Shown: one piece after another, positions 17,090 to 28,459 of the stretch
Position numbering within the stretch: the stretch's first letter is position 1
Layout of the letters: each line of letters begins with the position of its first letter
Program-made: the position numbers and the translations under genes
The notes under the pieces: generated by a model
The model's input: the letters and a program-made list of their open reading frames with translations, nothing else
What the model was told of the DNA's origin: nothing
Database searches by the model: none
Assembly: GCA_963746325.1 (NCBI GenBank)
Contig: CAVVBC010000046.1
Span: 1 to 64,000, forward strand
Length of the DNA stretch: 64,000 nucleotides
Direction of reading: 5' to 3'
From: RPQJ01 sp963746325
Lineage (GTDB): Bacteria > Pseudomonadota > Gammaproteobacteria > Steroidobacterales > Steroidobacteraceae

Positions 17090-18463
17090 ATGACCCTCAC
17101 CCCCCCGCCCCGTCCCCTCCATCCGCTGGCACGCCGCGACCTGGACGTTGTCTGGCACCCCTGCACGCAGATGAAGGACCACGAGTGGCTGCCGCTCACG
17201 CCCATCGAGCGCGGCGAGGGGGTCTGGCTGTACGGGTACGATGGGCGGCGGTATCTCGACGCCGTGAGCTCCTGGTGGGTCAATCTCTTCGGCCACGCCA
17301 ACCCGCGCATCAACGCTGCGATCACGGCGCAGCTCGGCAAGCTCGAGCACGTGATGCTCGCCGGCTTCACGCACGAGCCGGCCGTGCAACTGGCCGAAAG
17401 GCTCACTCGCCTGGCGCCGCCGGGACTGACGCGCTGCTTCTACGCCGACAACGGCTCGAGCGCGATCGAAGTCGCGATCAAGATGAGCTTTCACTACTGG
17501 CGCAACCAGGGGCAGTCGCGCAAGCGGCGGTTCATCACGCTGGCCAACAGCTACCACGGCGAAACGCTCGGCGCGCTGGCCGTGGGCAACGTGGAGCTGT
17601 ACCGCGAGATTTACCAGCCCCTGTTGATGGACGTGACGATCGCGCCCTCCCCCGACACCTACACCCGCGAACCGGGCGAGACCGAGGCCGACTGCGCCCG
17701 CCGTGCCATCGCCGGGATGGAAGCGCTGCTGGCGCAGCATGCCGACGAGACCTGCGCGGTGATCGTCGAGCCGCTGGTGCAGTGTGCCGCGGGCATGCGC
17801 ATGCACTCGCCGCTGTACCTGCGGCTGCTGCGCGAAGCCTGCGACCGGCACGCAGTGCACTTGATCGCGGACGAGATCGCGGTCGGTTTCGGGCGCACCG
17901 GCACCTTGTTTGCGTGCGAACAGGCCGCCATCACGCCCGATTTCATGTGTCTCTCGAAGGGCCTCACCGGCGGCTACCTGCCCCTGTCCGTCGTGTTGAC
18001 CGGCGAGGCGGTGTACGCCGCGTTCTACGACGAATACGCGCACCAGCGCGCGTTCCTGCACTCGCACAGCTACACCGGCAATGCGCTCGCCTGCTCAGCC
18101 GCGCTCGCCACGCTGGATATCTTCGCCGACGACGACATCATCCAGCGCAATCGCGGCCTGGCCGCGCACCTGGGCCGGCGCGCCTGCGAGCTGCTCGGCG
18201 AGCTGCCGCACGTGGCGGAAGTGCGCCAGTGCGGCATGATCGTCGCGGCGGAACTCGCGCGCGACGCCGACCGCCGCCAGCCGTTCGACTGGCGTGAGCG
18301 TCGCGGCCTGCGCGTGTACCGTCATGGCCTCGAACACGAGGCATTGCTGCGCCCCATCGGCAACGTGGTCTATTTCATGCCGCCGTACGTGATCACCCCC
18401 GAACAGATCGACGCGTTGATGCTGACGGCGCGCGACGGCATCCTGGCGGCCACATGCGACTGA
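17090..18463 (+). CDS. bioA: Adenosylmethionine-8-amino-7-oxononanoate aminotransferase
   Basis: A PLP-dependent class III aminotransferase of biotin synthesis that forms 7,8-diaminopelargonate using SAM as amino donor. The product has 457 residues. Recognisable parts are VWHPCTQMKDHEWLPL (BioA-specific N-terminus), SSWWVNLFGHANPRI, FYADNGSSAIEVAIKM, LIADEIAVGFGRTGTLFACEQA, and the PLP lysine in CLSKGLTGGYLPLS. Its last 10 nt overlap rsmE, so the two are co-translated. No other bio genes are in the window. Confidence 0.96.
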   Translation: MTLTPPPRPLHPLARRDLDVVWHPCTQMKDHEWLPLTPIERGEGVWLYGYDGRRYLDAVSSWWVNLFGHANPRINAAITAQLGKLEHVMLAGFTHEPAVQLAERLTRLAPPGLTRCFYADNGSSAIEVAIKMSFHYWRNQGQSRKRRFITLANSYHGETLGALAVGNVELYREIYQPLLMDVTIAPSPDTYTREPGETEADCARRAIAGMEALLAQHADETCAVIVEPLVQCAAGMRMHSPLYLRLLREACDRHAVHLIADEIAVGFGRTGTLFACEQAAITPDFMCLSKGLTGGYLPLSVVLTGEAVYAAFYDEYAHQRAFLHSHSYTGNALACSAALATLDIFADDDIIQRNRGLAAHLGRRACELLGELPHVAEVRQCGMIVAAELARDADRRQPFDWRERRGLRVYRHGLEHEALLRPIGNVVYFMPPYVITPEQIDALMLTARDGILAATCD

Positions 18464-19188
18464 CGCGCGTTTTCGTGCCCGGAGCGCTGGTGCCGGACAC
18501 CGACGTGCGGCTGCCCGACGCCGCGGCGAATCATGTCGGTCGCGTGCTGCGCCTGCGCGAGGGCGCAGTGATCATCGCGTTCGACGGCAGCGGCAACGAC
18601 CATCGCTGCGAAGTGCTCGCGGTCAAGGGCGACGAAGTGCGGGTGCGAGTCGGCTCGCGGACGACCGGCATGCCCGAATCTCCACTGCGCATCACGCTGG
18701 TGCAGGCCGTTTCGCGCGGCGAGCGCATGGACTGGACGTTGCAGAAAGCCACCGAGCTGGGCGTGCACACCATCGTCCCGGTGCTTTCCTCGCGCAGTGT
18801 CGTGCGCCTGGACGAAAAGCAGGCCGAGAAGAAGCTGCGCCACTGGCAGGCGATCGTCGCCGGTGCGTGCGAGCAATGCGGACGGAGCTTCGTTCCCGAG
18901 CTGCGCGTGCCGCAGGAACTGTCGCGCTTTCTTGCGTCATCCACCCGCGAAGGCCAACGGCTCGTGCTGAGCCCGTCCGGACCGGCGTCGCTTGCCGGCC
19001 TGACCAGCGTCGGCGCGCGCGTGGAATTGCTGATCGGACCTGAGGGCGGACTGGACGACGCCGAACTCGAGCGCGCCGCCGCCGCCGGCTTCACGCCAGT
19101 GCGCCTCGGTCCACGGGTATTGCGCACGGAAACCGCGGGCATCGTGGCCCTGACGGTGTTGCAGGCACTGTGGGGTGACTTGACGTAG
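18454..19188 (+). CDS. rsmE: 16S rRNA (uracil-1498-N3)-methyltransferase RsmE
   Basis: A SPOUT-class RNA methyltransferase of 244 residues. An N-terminal PUA-like domain (NHVGRVLRLREGAVI) is followed by the trefoil-knot SAM site, with LVQAVSRGERMDWTLQKATELGV, the IGPEGGLDDAE loop and the RVLRTETAG knot. It overlaps bioA by 10 nt and converges on chpC. Confidence 0.96.
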   Translation: MRLTRVFVPGALVPDTDVRLPDAAANHVGRVLRLREGAVIIAFDGSGNDHRCEVLAVKGDEVRVRVGSRTTGMPESPLRITLVQAVSRGERMDWTLQKATELGVHTIVPVLSSRSVVRLDEKQAEKKLRHWQAIVAGACEQCGRSFVPELRVPQELSRFLASSTREGQRLVLSPSGPASLAGLTSVGARVELLIGPEGGLDDAELERAAAAGFTPVRLGPRVLRTETAGIVALTVLQALWGDLT

Positions 19189-19205
19189 CTCACCCCGACG
19201 CCGTG

Positions 19206-19700
19206 TCACCCCGCGCGGGTCTCTTCGGCGATCATTGCCTCGAGCCGCTCGAAGTCGGGGATCAGCGGCGTCTCGTTGACCATGGTCACCTGCCCGATGA
19301 CCGGCATGTTCTCGCCGAAACTGCGCGTGGGGTCGGGCTGTACCACCTCCCGCGTCAGGCGCACGAGCTGGGGAAACCCCTGCGTCAGTACGGCGAAGTG
19401 GCCGCCAGTCTGGCCGGAGACGCCCTGCATGACGACGATGCGCGTGCGGCCGCTGGTTCGCGGCAGCGCCTTGCCGCAGGTCGCCTCGAAGGACACGAGC
19501 GGCACCCGGCGACCGCCCCAGGCAATCGTGCCCAGGTACCAGGACGGTGCGCCCTCCATCGGCGTCGGCGCCTGGTAATTGATCACCTCGGTGACGCACG
19601 ACCGCGGCAGGATGAGCCGGTCGTCTGCCAGCGGCACCAGCAGGCAGTACAGCTCGTCCCCGACGCCCGCGTGCGTGGCACTGCCAGTCCCGGTCGTCAT
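19206..19700 (-). CDS. chpC: CheW-like protein of the type IV pilus chemosensory system (ChpC)
   Basis: A 164-residue CheW-domain protein with a short N-terminal extension. The domain carries the usual strands (LYCLLVPLADDRLILPRSCVTEVINY, WYLGTIAWGGRRVPLVSFE). It couples receptors to the ChpA kinase, or acts as an accessory adaptor as ChpC does in Pseudomonas. The start at 19700 (MTTGTG) is preferred over an upstream in-frame ATG at 19778, which would overlap chpA. It lies 34 nt after chpA as the last gene of the Pil-Chp operon; chpB and pilK are absent. Confidence 0.85.
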   Translation of the reverse strand: MTTGTGSATHAGVGDELYCLLVPLADDRLILPRSCVTEVINYQAPTPMEGAPSWYLGTIAWGGRRVPLVSFEATCGKALPRTSGRTRIVVMQGVSGQTGGHFAVLTQGFPQLVRLTREVVQPDPTRSFGENMPVIGQVTMVNETPLIPDFERLEAMIAEETRAG

Positions 19701-19734
19701 GCTGCCTGCCTCGTACGCTCGCCGTGCTGCCGAA

Positions 19735-22700
19735 TCATGACAGGCGCCGCCGCGCGAGCACGAGCGGCTCGATGGCATCGAGCAGCTGGCTCTCCTGGTA
19801 GGGCTTGCCGAGGTAATCGTCGACGCCGAGCTCGATCGCCCGCGCGCGGTGCTTATCGCCGGCGCGCGACGTGATCATGATGATGGGAACGTCGGCGATG
19901 CGCGCGTCGTTGCGTACTTGCGCGGCGACCTCGTAGCCGTCCATGCGGGGCATCTCGATGTCGAGCAGGATCACGTCCGGAACGTGCTCCTGCAGCAGCG
20001 CCATGGCCTCGACGCCGTCCTTCGCCGTGACCACGCGCATGCCGTTGCGCTCGAGCAGGCGCTGCGTGACGCGCCGCACCGTGATCGAGTCGTCGACCAC
20101 CATGGCGAAGATGCGATCGTCACGCACCGAGCGCCCGCCCTCGGCCCCGCGCGCGCGCCACTCGGAGCGCACCAGCGTGCCCATGTCGAGGATCACGACG
20201 ATGCGGCCGTCACCCAGGATAGTGGCGCCGGAAATGCCGCGGATGCTGGCGATCTGCGGACCGACCGGCTTCACTACGATCTCGCGGCTGCCGATGAGCT
20301 CGTCGGTGACGAGCGCGGTCGAATGCTCGCCGGCGCGCACCAGGATGACGGGCAACGCCACGTCCGAGTCGGGCAGGATCGACGGCCCGCTGCCGACGAA
20401 CGTGCCGAGGTGCTGGAACCGGTAGGGATTGCCGCCGTACGTGAACGACGAGGGCTCCTCGCCGAGGTGGCGCTGGATCTCTGATCGCGTGAGGCGCGAC
20501 ACGCCTTCGACGGTGGCCATGGGCAGCGCGAACAGCTCGTCGTGCACCCGCACGATGAGCGCCTGGGTAATGGCGAGCGTGAACGGCAGCCGGATCGTGA
20601 ACCGGGCACCGACGCCGCGCTTCGACTCGATGAACAGCGCGCCGCCGAGCTTCTTGATCTCGGTCGCGACCACGTCCATGCCGACGCCCCGCCCCGCCTG
20701 TTGCGTCAGTCGGTCGGCAGTACTGAAGCCGGGCTCCAGGATCAGTTGCAGCGACTCTTCCTCGGTCAGGTCCATGCCGGGCTGCAACAGGCCCATCTGC
20801 AGCGCCTTGGCGTGGATCGCCGCGACATCGAGACCGGCGCCGTCGTCCTCGACCGTGATCACGACTTCGGCGCCTTCACGCTGCAGCTTGAGCGTGATGT
20901 GTCCCGTTTCGGGCTTGCCTGCCGCGATGCGGGCGGCCGGCGTCTCGAGTCCGTGCACGACCGCATTGCGCAGCATGTGTTCGAACGGCGGCAGCATGCG
21001 CTCGAGCACCTGCCGGTCGAGTTCGCCCGCGGCGCCTTCGACGATCAGCTCGGCCTTCTTGCCCGCCTCGGTCGCGGCCTGGCGCAGCAGCCGCGTCAGC
21101 CGTTGCACGTGCCGCTGGAACGGCACCATGCGCGTGCGCATGAGCCCGTTCTGCACCTCGGTAACCACGCGACCCTGCTGCTGCAGCAGGTTCTGCGTCT
21201 CGCGATTGAGCTGGGCGAGCAGGTCCTCGATGCTGCCGACGTCGCTGACCGACTCGGCGAGCGCGCGCGAGAGCTGCTGGATGTTGGAGTAGCGGTCGAG
21301 CTCGAGCGGGTCGAAATCGGTGCGCGACGCAGCCTCGTCGGTCTGGTGCTTGTTCAGGATCTGCGCTTCGGTCTCCATCTCGAGCTTGCGCAACTGGTCG
21401 CGCAGGCGCGTGACGGTGCGATCGAGCTCCGCCAGGTTGAACTCGATGGACGTCATCTGCTGCTCGATGCGCGCGCGGAAGATGCTCACTTCGCCGGCGT
21501 TGTTCAGCAGTTCGTCGAGCAGGTCGGCATCCACTCGCGCGAGTTCCGCACGTTCGACCGGAGCCAGGGGCTCGCGTCCGGGCAGGACCGGAGCGTGCGC
21601 GGTGGCGGCAATCTCCAGGCCAGAGTCTTCACGCAGGGGCGCTGCGGGAATGACGAACCGTGTCGCGGCCGGCGCCGGCGCGGGCGTGGCGCCGAAAGCG
21701 GCTGCAGGCGGGAACCGATCGGTCGCCGGCGGCAGCGCGGCAGTCGCGGGCGGTTCGACAACGGGTGCGAGCGGCTCGGCTTCCTCGACGGTCATTGCAG
21801 CCGCAGTGTCAGGTGCTGTCTCAGCCACCAGCTCAACCGCAGTGTCGGCCGTCGTCGCGGCCGTGGTCACGGTTGCCGGTTCCGCCGCGAAGATCGCCGC
21901 AAACTCATCCTCTGCTGCAGTCGCGGCGAGCGGCTCGCCGGGCAACTCGACCAGCGCCGTGAGGTCCACATCGACGTGGGCCTCTGCTGACGGGTCAGCC
22001 GCGAACGGTTCGAACACGGCCTCGGCGTCGAGCTCCTCCGCCGCCCCCTCGAGCACGATCTCCTCGTGCGGCAGGTCTTCGCGCAGCGCTTCTGCGGGCA
22101 GCTCTGCCTCGTACGGCTGTTCCTCGTGCGCGCCTGCCGCAGGGGTCTCGAGCACGATCTCTGCGATGAGATCGCTTGCCAGCGGCGCCGGGATGCCTGC
22201 GACCGGCTCCTCGTCGCGTGCCTCGACCGTGAGGCCGGCGAACGTCTCGCCGGCTGCTGCAGGGCTTGCCGCCAGGCCGCGCAGGCGCTGAATCAGGTCG
22301 CGCGCTGCGGGAATCCGCTGTCCGCCGTTGGCCATTTCGCGCATGCGGTGCAGTGCGTCCAGCGACGACTGCAGCACCTCGAGTGCAGCGCCATCGGCCT
22401 GCACGGCGCCAGCTTCGATCACGGCGAAGAAGGATTCGACTTCGTGGCTCAGGTCGCCCATGGCGCGGATGCCCGCCATGCGCGCGCCGCCCTTCAGCGT
22501 GTGCAGCAGGCGCTTGAGCTCGGTGACCTGCGCGACATCGGCCCGATCGGCGCGCCAGCGCGAGAACGCGGCCTCGGACTGCTCGAGCAGTTCGGTCGCT
22601 TCCTCGCCGAAGATGGCGGCAATGTCCGCGTCGAAATCCTCACCTGGCGGGGGCTCGGGTACTTCGTCGGGCAACTGCATTGCGGCTGGCTGCGGCAACG

Positions 22701-25700
22701 GCTCGACGTCCGGCGCCGGCAGCGGTTCGAGTTCGAGGTGTTCGGAGAGCGTGACGTGCGGCGCGGTGTGATCGGGATCCGGCTCCATCGCGCGCAACTC
22801 GTCTTCGCTCAAGCGCGGCAAAGAGGGCTCGGTGAGTTCCTCAGCCGGGATCGGTGTGGAGGGCTCGATGCCTACGGGCGGCGGTACCTGCGCGGGCGGG
22901 TTGCCACGCCAGGCGTCGCCCAGGGTGCGCTCGGCCGCTTCGGCCAGGCGCGCGAGTTCGGCGTCGAGCTGGCGCTCGAGCGTGATCCAGCCTGCCGTGA
23001 GCCGCGTCTGCTCCGGGAAAAAGCCGGTGTTTTCGTCCACATGCTCCGAGACGGTCTCGAGCAGGCGCACCGTGTCGTGCAGCAGTTCCAGGCCATCGGC
23101 GCCCATGCCGTGGCCGTTGTCGAACAGCTTGCGCACGAAATGTTCCATGGGCTCGGCGACCTTGATGCCCTGGCGGGCCCCGGCCGTCTTCGCAATGCCG
23201 CTCAGCGTGTGACAGGCACGGTAGAGCGCCTCGGTGACGGGATGCGGCGCCGCTCCGCGCGCGCAGCGTTCCAGGTACTGGCGCACGACCAGGATGTGGC
23301 CCGCCGTCTCCTTGCGGAAGATCTCGCGCAGCACCGGGTCCATCGCCGGCTCTTCGGCGGTCGCGTGACCCGAATCGTCCTCCGCTGCCGTCGCCACCTG
23401 CGCGGCGGGCGCGGCAACGACCGCTGGCAGCGGCGTCGCCGTGGCGGGCAGTGCCGGGCCTTCGCGACCGGACAGCGCGTCCGCGCGTGCCATGATCGCC
23501 GCGATGTCCACTGCAGTGACCGCGCCGCCGTCGATCTCGTCGACCAGTTGCGGCATGGCGGCGACCGCATCGCGCACGACGAACAGGATGGCGGGCGAGC
23601 GCAGCAGCGTCTGGCTGATGACGCGATTCAGCAGCGACTCGATGCTCCACGAGAATTCACCGATGCGCTGGGCACCGACCATGCGACCGCTGCCCTTCAA
23701 CGTGTGGAACGCGCGGCGCAGGTCGCGCAGTGCGTCCATGTCCTGCGGGTTCGCCTCCCACTGCGGGTAAAGCGCCTCGAGACGCGCAACGTTTTCGCGC
23801 GCCTCTTCGACGAACAGCTGCAGGAACTCGGGATCCGCGGCCGGTGCAACCTGTGGACGCCCGGTCGTCGCGGGCGGCGCAGAGGTTCCTGCAGCCGACT
23901 TCGCCTGCGGGCTGCGTTGCCTGCACGCCGGCGGAGGCGGCGTCGCGCGGCTGCGTCCATGGGGACAGGCTCGCCTGGCCTTGCGTCGCGCAGTGGCGTG
24001 GCACGCCCGCCCGCAAGCTCCATTTCGGCGAGCCGCGCCTCGGCGGCATCGAGCATGTGCCACTGATCCGTGCGGCCGGATTGCAGCGTTTCCATGTAGT
24101 ACTCGACCGCAACCACTGCATCGGCCAGGCGCTCGAGGCGCGCGGGATGCAGTGACTCGTCGTCCGGCCGGACGATCGTGCCGAGGGCACGACCGACGCG
24201 CTCCATGACTTCGACGGCGCGCTGCTTGCCGAGCATCAGCAGGCCCGCGGTGATGCCGCGCACCAGCTGCGGGACCTGGTCGAGCCCCTGCGCCTCGGCC
24301 GGGGCGGACAGCGACTGCGTCACGGCCTCCTTGATGCGCGCCATGTTGACGATGCACTCGCGCAGCACGGCTTCCTGCACCAGGCGGAATTCTTCGTCGG
24401 TAGGCTCGCCGGCCGACGCATCCGCGCCGGCATCGGGCAGGATCAACCGCACCAGCTGCGAATCGAGGCTGTCTTCGACGGCAATCAGCGCCGCCGCGAT
24501 GTTGAGCAGCGCCGCATCACTCGGCGGGGTGCGGCGCTCGACGATCGCCCGCAGCGAATCGAGCTCGCCCTCGACGCGTGCACGCAGCGCGCCGAGGCCC
24601 AGTACGCCGAGCGTATCGCTGATCTTGCGCAGCATCTCGAGCTGCGGCTGCAGGTCGTCGACATGCGTGGCGCCCTTGCGCACGAAGATGTCCAGCACGT
24701 CCTTGACGCGCGTCAGGTCCTCGCGGATCGCCGCAGCCACCGTTCGCATCAGGCGAACGCTGGGCGCGGAGAGCGCTTCGGCCGAGTCGGCGGTGGCGGC
24801 GTCTTTGGCCGCAACCATGTCGTGCAGGCCGAACGAGTGACGCACGGCGCTCACGCGCTCGCCCGCCACCGAACTCTGCGCGACGTAATAGAGCAGGTTG
24901 TTGAGCACTTCGGCCGGCGGCGAACTGGAGTAACGCTGCTCGCCGTCCTGCAGTCGCTTGAGCTCGCGGTCGACGTGGCCCAGCACGCGCTTGACCGACA
25001 CGTTGGGTGCGACGCCGCCCGACTGCAGGGCTTCGAGCAACGCACCGACCACCCACCACAACTGGTAGAGCGGTTGCGTGGACGCAGCGCGCTCGAACTG
25101 CACCGCGATCTCGGCCAGGTGGTGCAGGTTCTCGGCGACCTGTTCGCCCCGGATCCAACCGAGGAGCGCGATCTGGAAGCGCGGCCGCAGGCGCTTGGCG
25201 AGTTCGGCGACCTCGCGGTCGCCAGAGTACGGCGACGATGGCTGCGGCTGCGCGTCCGAGCGCAGGTTGAGCAGCAGCAGGGTGCCTTCCGACAGCAGGG
25301 CCCCGCCCCGCACCGCGCGCAGGTCGTTGAGCAGCGGCAGCAGCACCAGCGGCAGGTCGCGCGCGCCGGTGGCCACCCTTTCGACGTAGGCCGGCAACTG
25401 CTCCATGGCGCGCATCAGCGCGTCGAGACCGTCGGTGTCGGCACGGCCTTCGCCCGAATGCGCGTCGACGTAACGCGCGACGAACTCCATCTCTTCAGCG
25501 AGCAGCGCGCCGCCGTAGACTTCGGCGAGCCGCAAGGCGCCGCGCGCCAGGTGGATGTGGGCCGCGAAGCGGTGCAGCGCGCCGCGGTCGTCCGGACGCT
25601 CCGCGAACGTCTCGAGCGCGATGCGCGCCTCGTTCAACTCGGCAGCGATCTCGCGCGAGATCACCTGCAACGAGGCGTGAGCCTCGTCGACTGTGGCGAG

Positions 25701-25724
25701 CGGCATGGAACCTGGGGTCGTCAC
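19735..25724 (-). pseudogene. chpA: ChpA hybrid chemotaxis histidine kinase, split by one frameshift
   Basis: The central kinase of the pilus chemosensory pathway, about 1,997 residues if read through. The N-terminal 620 residues (GTG at 25724) are the helical Hpt-like ChpA/FimL region. The second segment contains Hpt histidines (FHTLKGSGRM, CHTLSGIAKTAG, LLHTLKGGARMAG), a low-complexity acidic linker, the CheA dimerisation and ATPase domains (HMLRNAVVHGLETPAARIAAGKPETG, with its N box), a CheW domain and a C-terminal REC domain (VVDDSITVRR, DVILLDIEMPRMDG, KPYQES). Around 23900-23985 the frame of the first part degenerates into Arg-rich text while the coherent sequence (AAGTSAPPATTGRPQVAPAADPEFLQLF) runs in another frame. 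The total length leaves remainder 2 on division by three, i.e. one base missing. A sequence error is the likelier cause. Confidence 0.88.
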
Positions 25725-25741
25725 GCAGTTGGGCCCGTGCT

Positions 25742-27853
25742 TCAGCCTGCCAGGCTGCCGGTGCGTCGGACGCGATCCGCGCCCGGCTCAGCGGCAGCGA
25801 CCGGTTCATCGGGCTTCAGGACCGGGTACTCGCCGGTCATGCTCTTCAGCATCGAATCCGGCAGGCGGAAACCCGTGACCGACTTGCGCAGCTGCGCTGC
25901 CAGTTCAGCCAGCTTGCCGATCGACGTGGAGGTCGCCGTCGTGCTTTCGGCCGTCTGCGAACTGATCTCACGCAATATCTGCATGTTGCGCGAGATGCTT
26001 TGCGACACCCCCGCCTGCTGCCGCGAACTGGCGGAAATGTTCTGCACGAGGCTCGCGATCTGGTTGGAAACCTGCTCGATTTCCTCGAGCGCAGCGCCCG
26101 CGTTTTCCGCCAGCAGCGCCCCGCCGACGACGTCGGTCGTGGTGCGCTCCATCGAGACGACGGCTTCGTTGGTGTCGGCCTGGATCGTCCGCACCAGCGC
26201 TTCGATCTGCTTGGTCGCAGTGGCAGCGCGCTCGGCCAGCCGCTGCACTTCGTCGGCCACGACCGCGAAACCGCGGCCGGCCTCACCCGCCATCGAGGCC
26301 TGGATCGAGGCATTCAACGCCAGGATGTTGGTCTGTTCGGCGATGTCGTTGATGAGTTCGACGATGTTGCCGATCTCCTGCGAGCTCTCGCCGAGGCGCT
26401 TGATGCGCTTCGAGGTCTCCTGGATGTTCTCGCGGATGGCGTTCATCCCGTCGATCGTGCGGCGCACGGCATCGCCGCCCTTGTGCGCGATGTCGACGGA
26501 ATGGCGGGCGACGTCGGCCGACCGCTCGGCGTTGCCGGACACTTCCTCGGTGGACGAGGCCATGGCGGCGATCGATTCGGAAGCGGCGCCGATCTGCTTC
26601 GACTGCGCCGCCGAAGCCTTGGCAAGGTGGGTCGAGAGCGCCTGCGTCTGCCGCGTCGCGCCGTCCAGCTTGATCGCCGAGTCGTTGATGGTGACCACCA
26701 GTTCGCGCAGGGCCTCGATGGCGTAGTTGATCGAGTCAGCGATGGCGCCCGTGATGTCTTCGGTGACCGTCGCCTGCACGGTCAGGTCGCCGTCGGCCAG
26801 GCTCGAGAGTTCGTCGAGCAGGCGCAGGATCGCCTGCTGGTTGCGCTCGTTCTGCCGCCCCTGCAGTTCGCCCGCCTGGCGCAGCACGGCGAGTTCGCGC
26901 TGCAACCAGAACGCCGCGCCCAGCGCGAGCAGCGTGATGACGATGAAAGCCAGCGGCAGCCATGGGCTGGCGATGATCCCGCCGCGCCCCACCGCACCCT
27001 TGGCCTCGATTGCGGCGAGGCCGCTGCTCAGGCCGGCACCCGTCTCGGTCAGGGCGTTGCGGGCGGCTTGCATCTGCTCGAGCTGGTCCGCGAGCTTGAT
27101 CACCGAACGCACCTGGGCGGCTTCCTGTTCGAACGCCGCGGCGAGTGCGCTGGCCGCAATCGCCGCGTCACCCGTGGCCGCGGTCATGCCCAGCGTGTTC
27201 GGCTTGCCGCTCGCGCCGTTGGCGACCTGCGCCATGTATTCGAGGCTGTCGGTGAGCCGGCGCGAGGCCGCTTCGACCGAGGCCGTGCCGTCGGCCAGCG
27301 CGGTGAGATCCTGGTCGATCGCCTGGGCCCGCAGTTCGAAACGCTCGAAGTTGCGGTTCACCACATCGGGCCGGCCGGGGCCCATTGCCTTCAGCACGCT
27401 GGCTGCGGTCGAGAGCAACTGGGGCGTGGATTCGCGCACGGCGGCTGCCGCCTGCTGCGCCTGCAGTGCCGCTTCGCGGCCGTCGAGCACGGCCTGCGAC
27501 TGCTCGAGCAGTGCCGGCCAGCCACGCTCGCTGCCGAGGACGCGCGCGCTGGGGGACGTCAACAGGCCCACGGCGGACTTGCCGGCGTTGATCTCGTCGA
27601 TCACGCGCTCGAGCCGGGTGCGCGACGCAGACAGTGCGTCGAAAGCCGGCGCCGAACCACGGACGGCCGCCCCGGCCTGCAACGGGATGTTCTGGCTGAT
27701 GGCGGTGAGCGACGCCATGTGCTCGCGCAACTGTGCCTGCTGCTGCAGCGCCCGGCCGGAAAACACCAGGGCCACCGCGGCCAGCAGTGCCGCGACGATC
27801 GCCACGCCGAGCAGCATGGGCTGCAGCCGGGCGGCGTCGATTCGATTGCTCAT
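25742..27853 (-). CDS. pilJ: Type IV pilus methyl-accepting protein PilJ
   Basis: A 703-residue inner-membrane chemoreceptor. Membrane helix 1 is at residues about 12-33. The periplasmic part holds PilJ-type helical modules (repeated GL-segments with SPSARVLGSERGWP). Helix 2 (LPLAFIVITLLALGAAFWLQ) is near 375-395, and a HAMP-like linker leads to the long MCP signalling hairpin with the tip sequence QTNILALNASIQA and GRGFAVVADEVQRLAERA. The start at 27853 (MSNRIDAARLQP) has GGTG upstream. It lies between pilI and chpA with gaps of 34 and 17 nt. Confidence 0.94.
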   Translation of the reverse strand: MSNRIDAARLQPMLLGVAIVAALLAAVALVFSGRALQQQAQLREHMASLTAISQNIPLQAGAAVRGSAPAFDALSASRTRLERVIDEINAGKSAVGLLTSPSARVLGSERGWPALLEQSQAVLDGREAALQAQQAAAAVRESTPQLLSTAASVLKAMGPGRPDVVNRNFERFELRAQAIDQDLTALADGTASVEAASRRLTDSLEYMAQVANGASGKPNTLGMTAATGDAAIAASALAAAFEQEAAQVRSVIKLADQLEQMQAARNALTETGAGLSSGLAAIEAKGAVGRGGIIASPWLPLAFIVITLLALGAAFWLQRELAVLRQAGELQGRQNERNQQAILRLLDELSSLADGDLTVQATVTEDITGAIADSINYAIEALRELVVTINDSAIKLDGATRQTQALSTHLAKASAAQSKQIGAASESIAAMASSTEEVSGNAERSADVARHSVDIAHKGGDAVRRTIDGMNAIRENIQETSKRIKRLGESSQEIGNIVELINDIAEQTNILALNASIQASMAGEAGRGFAVVADEVQRLAERAATATKQIEALVRTIQADTNEAVVSMERTTTDVVGGALLAENAGAALEEIEQVSNQIASLVQNISASSRQQAGVSQSISRNMQILREISSQTAESTTATSTSIGKLAELAAQLRKSVTGFRLPDSMLKSMTGEYPVLKPDEPVAAAEPGADRVRRTGSLAG

Positions 27854-27887
27854 GTCGTCACCATCTGTTGTCGGATCGGCGCGCGTC

Positions 27888-28458
27888 TCACGACGCCGCG
27901 GCCTGCATGAACTGGGGGCTCTCGAGCAGCGCCCTGATCGAGAACACCGGCCAGACCTCCGCGCCGCGACGGAACGCGCCCGCGAGGTAGCGCTCGCAGC
28001 GCAGCAGCGTGGGCGGCAGGTCGGCCGAGAATTCGCTTTCGTAGAAACGCCGGAATCCCATGACCTCGTCGACGACCAGCCCGGCGGGAATTTCGCGATG
28101 GTTGGCGAGCAGCACGCGACTGGACCGCGAGATCGCCGTGGCGCCGGCCCCAAGGAACGAGCGCAGGTCGACGATCGGCAGCAACTGGCCGCGGACGTTC
28201 GCGAGACCCCGGATCCAGGGGCGCGCACCGGGAACGCGCGTGACCGACGCCGGATAGGCCAGGACTTCGCGGGTTTCCTCGCGGGCGATCAGGAAGGCTT
28301 CGCCGCCGAGACGGAACGCGACGCCGACCCATTCGGCACCGGCGGCCACCGCCTCTCGGCTGGCCCTGCGCGGCGACGCGCGCACGACGGTCGATCTCCC
28401 GCAGCAGTTCGAACGGGCGATCGCGCAGCGAACGGAGGGGCGTGACGCCTGGCTGCAT
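27888..28458 (-). pseudogene. pilI: PilI, CheW-like adaptor, frameshifted near the N-terminus
   Basis: The CheW domain (WVGVAFRLGGEAFLIAREETREVL, then NVRGQLLPIVDL) couples PilJ to ChpA. The expected PilI N-terminus (MQPGVTPLRSLRDRPFELL, then REIDRRARV) is present from an ATG at 28458, one nt after the pilH stop, but in a different frame from the CheW domain. The interval of 571 nt leaves remainder 1. The switch lies within 28340-28390, probably in the CCTCTC tract at 28352-28357. A shorter product could start inside the second frame at 28385, but it would lack the PFELL segment. A base-calling error or a real lesion are both possible. Confidence 0.82.
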
Positions 28459-28459
28459 G

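Noticed and set aside
22066..24066. A 666-codon open frame on the plus strand opposite chpA
   Set aside because: It mirrors the codon periodicity of chpA in high-GC DNA, is Arg/Gly/His-rich and has no family motif.
19735..25724. chpA as two separate genes
   Set aside because: The N-terminal part lacks a natural end and turns into Arg-rich text, the downstream frame has no credible start, and the combined domain order is exactly that of ChpA.
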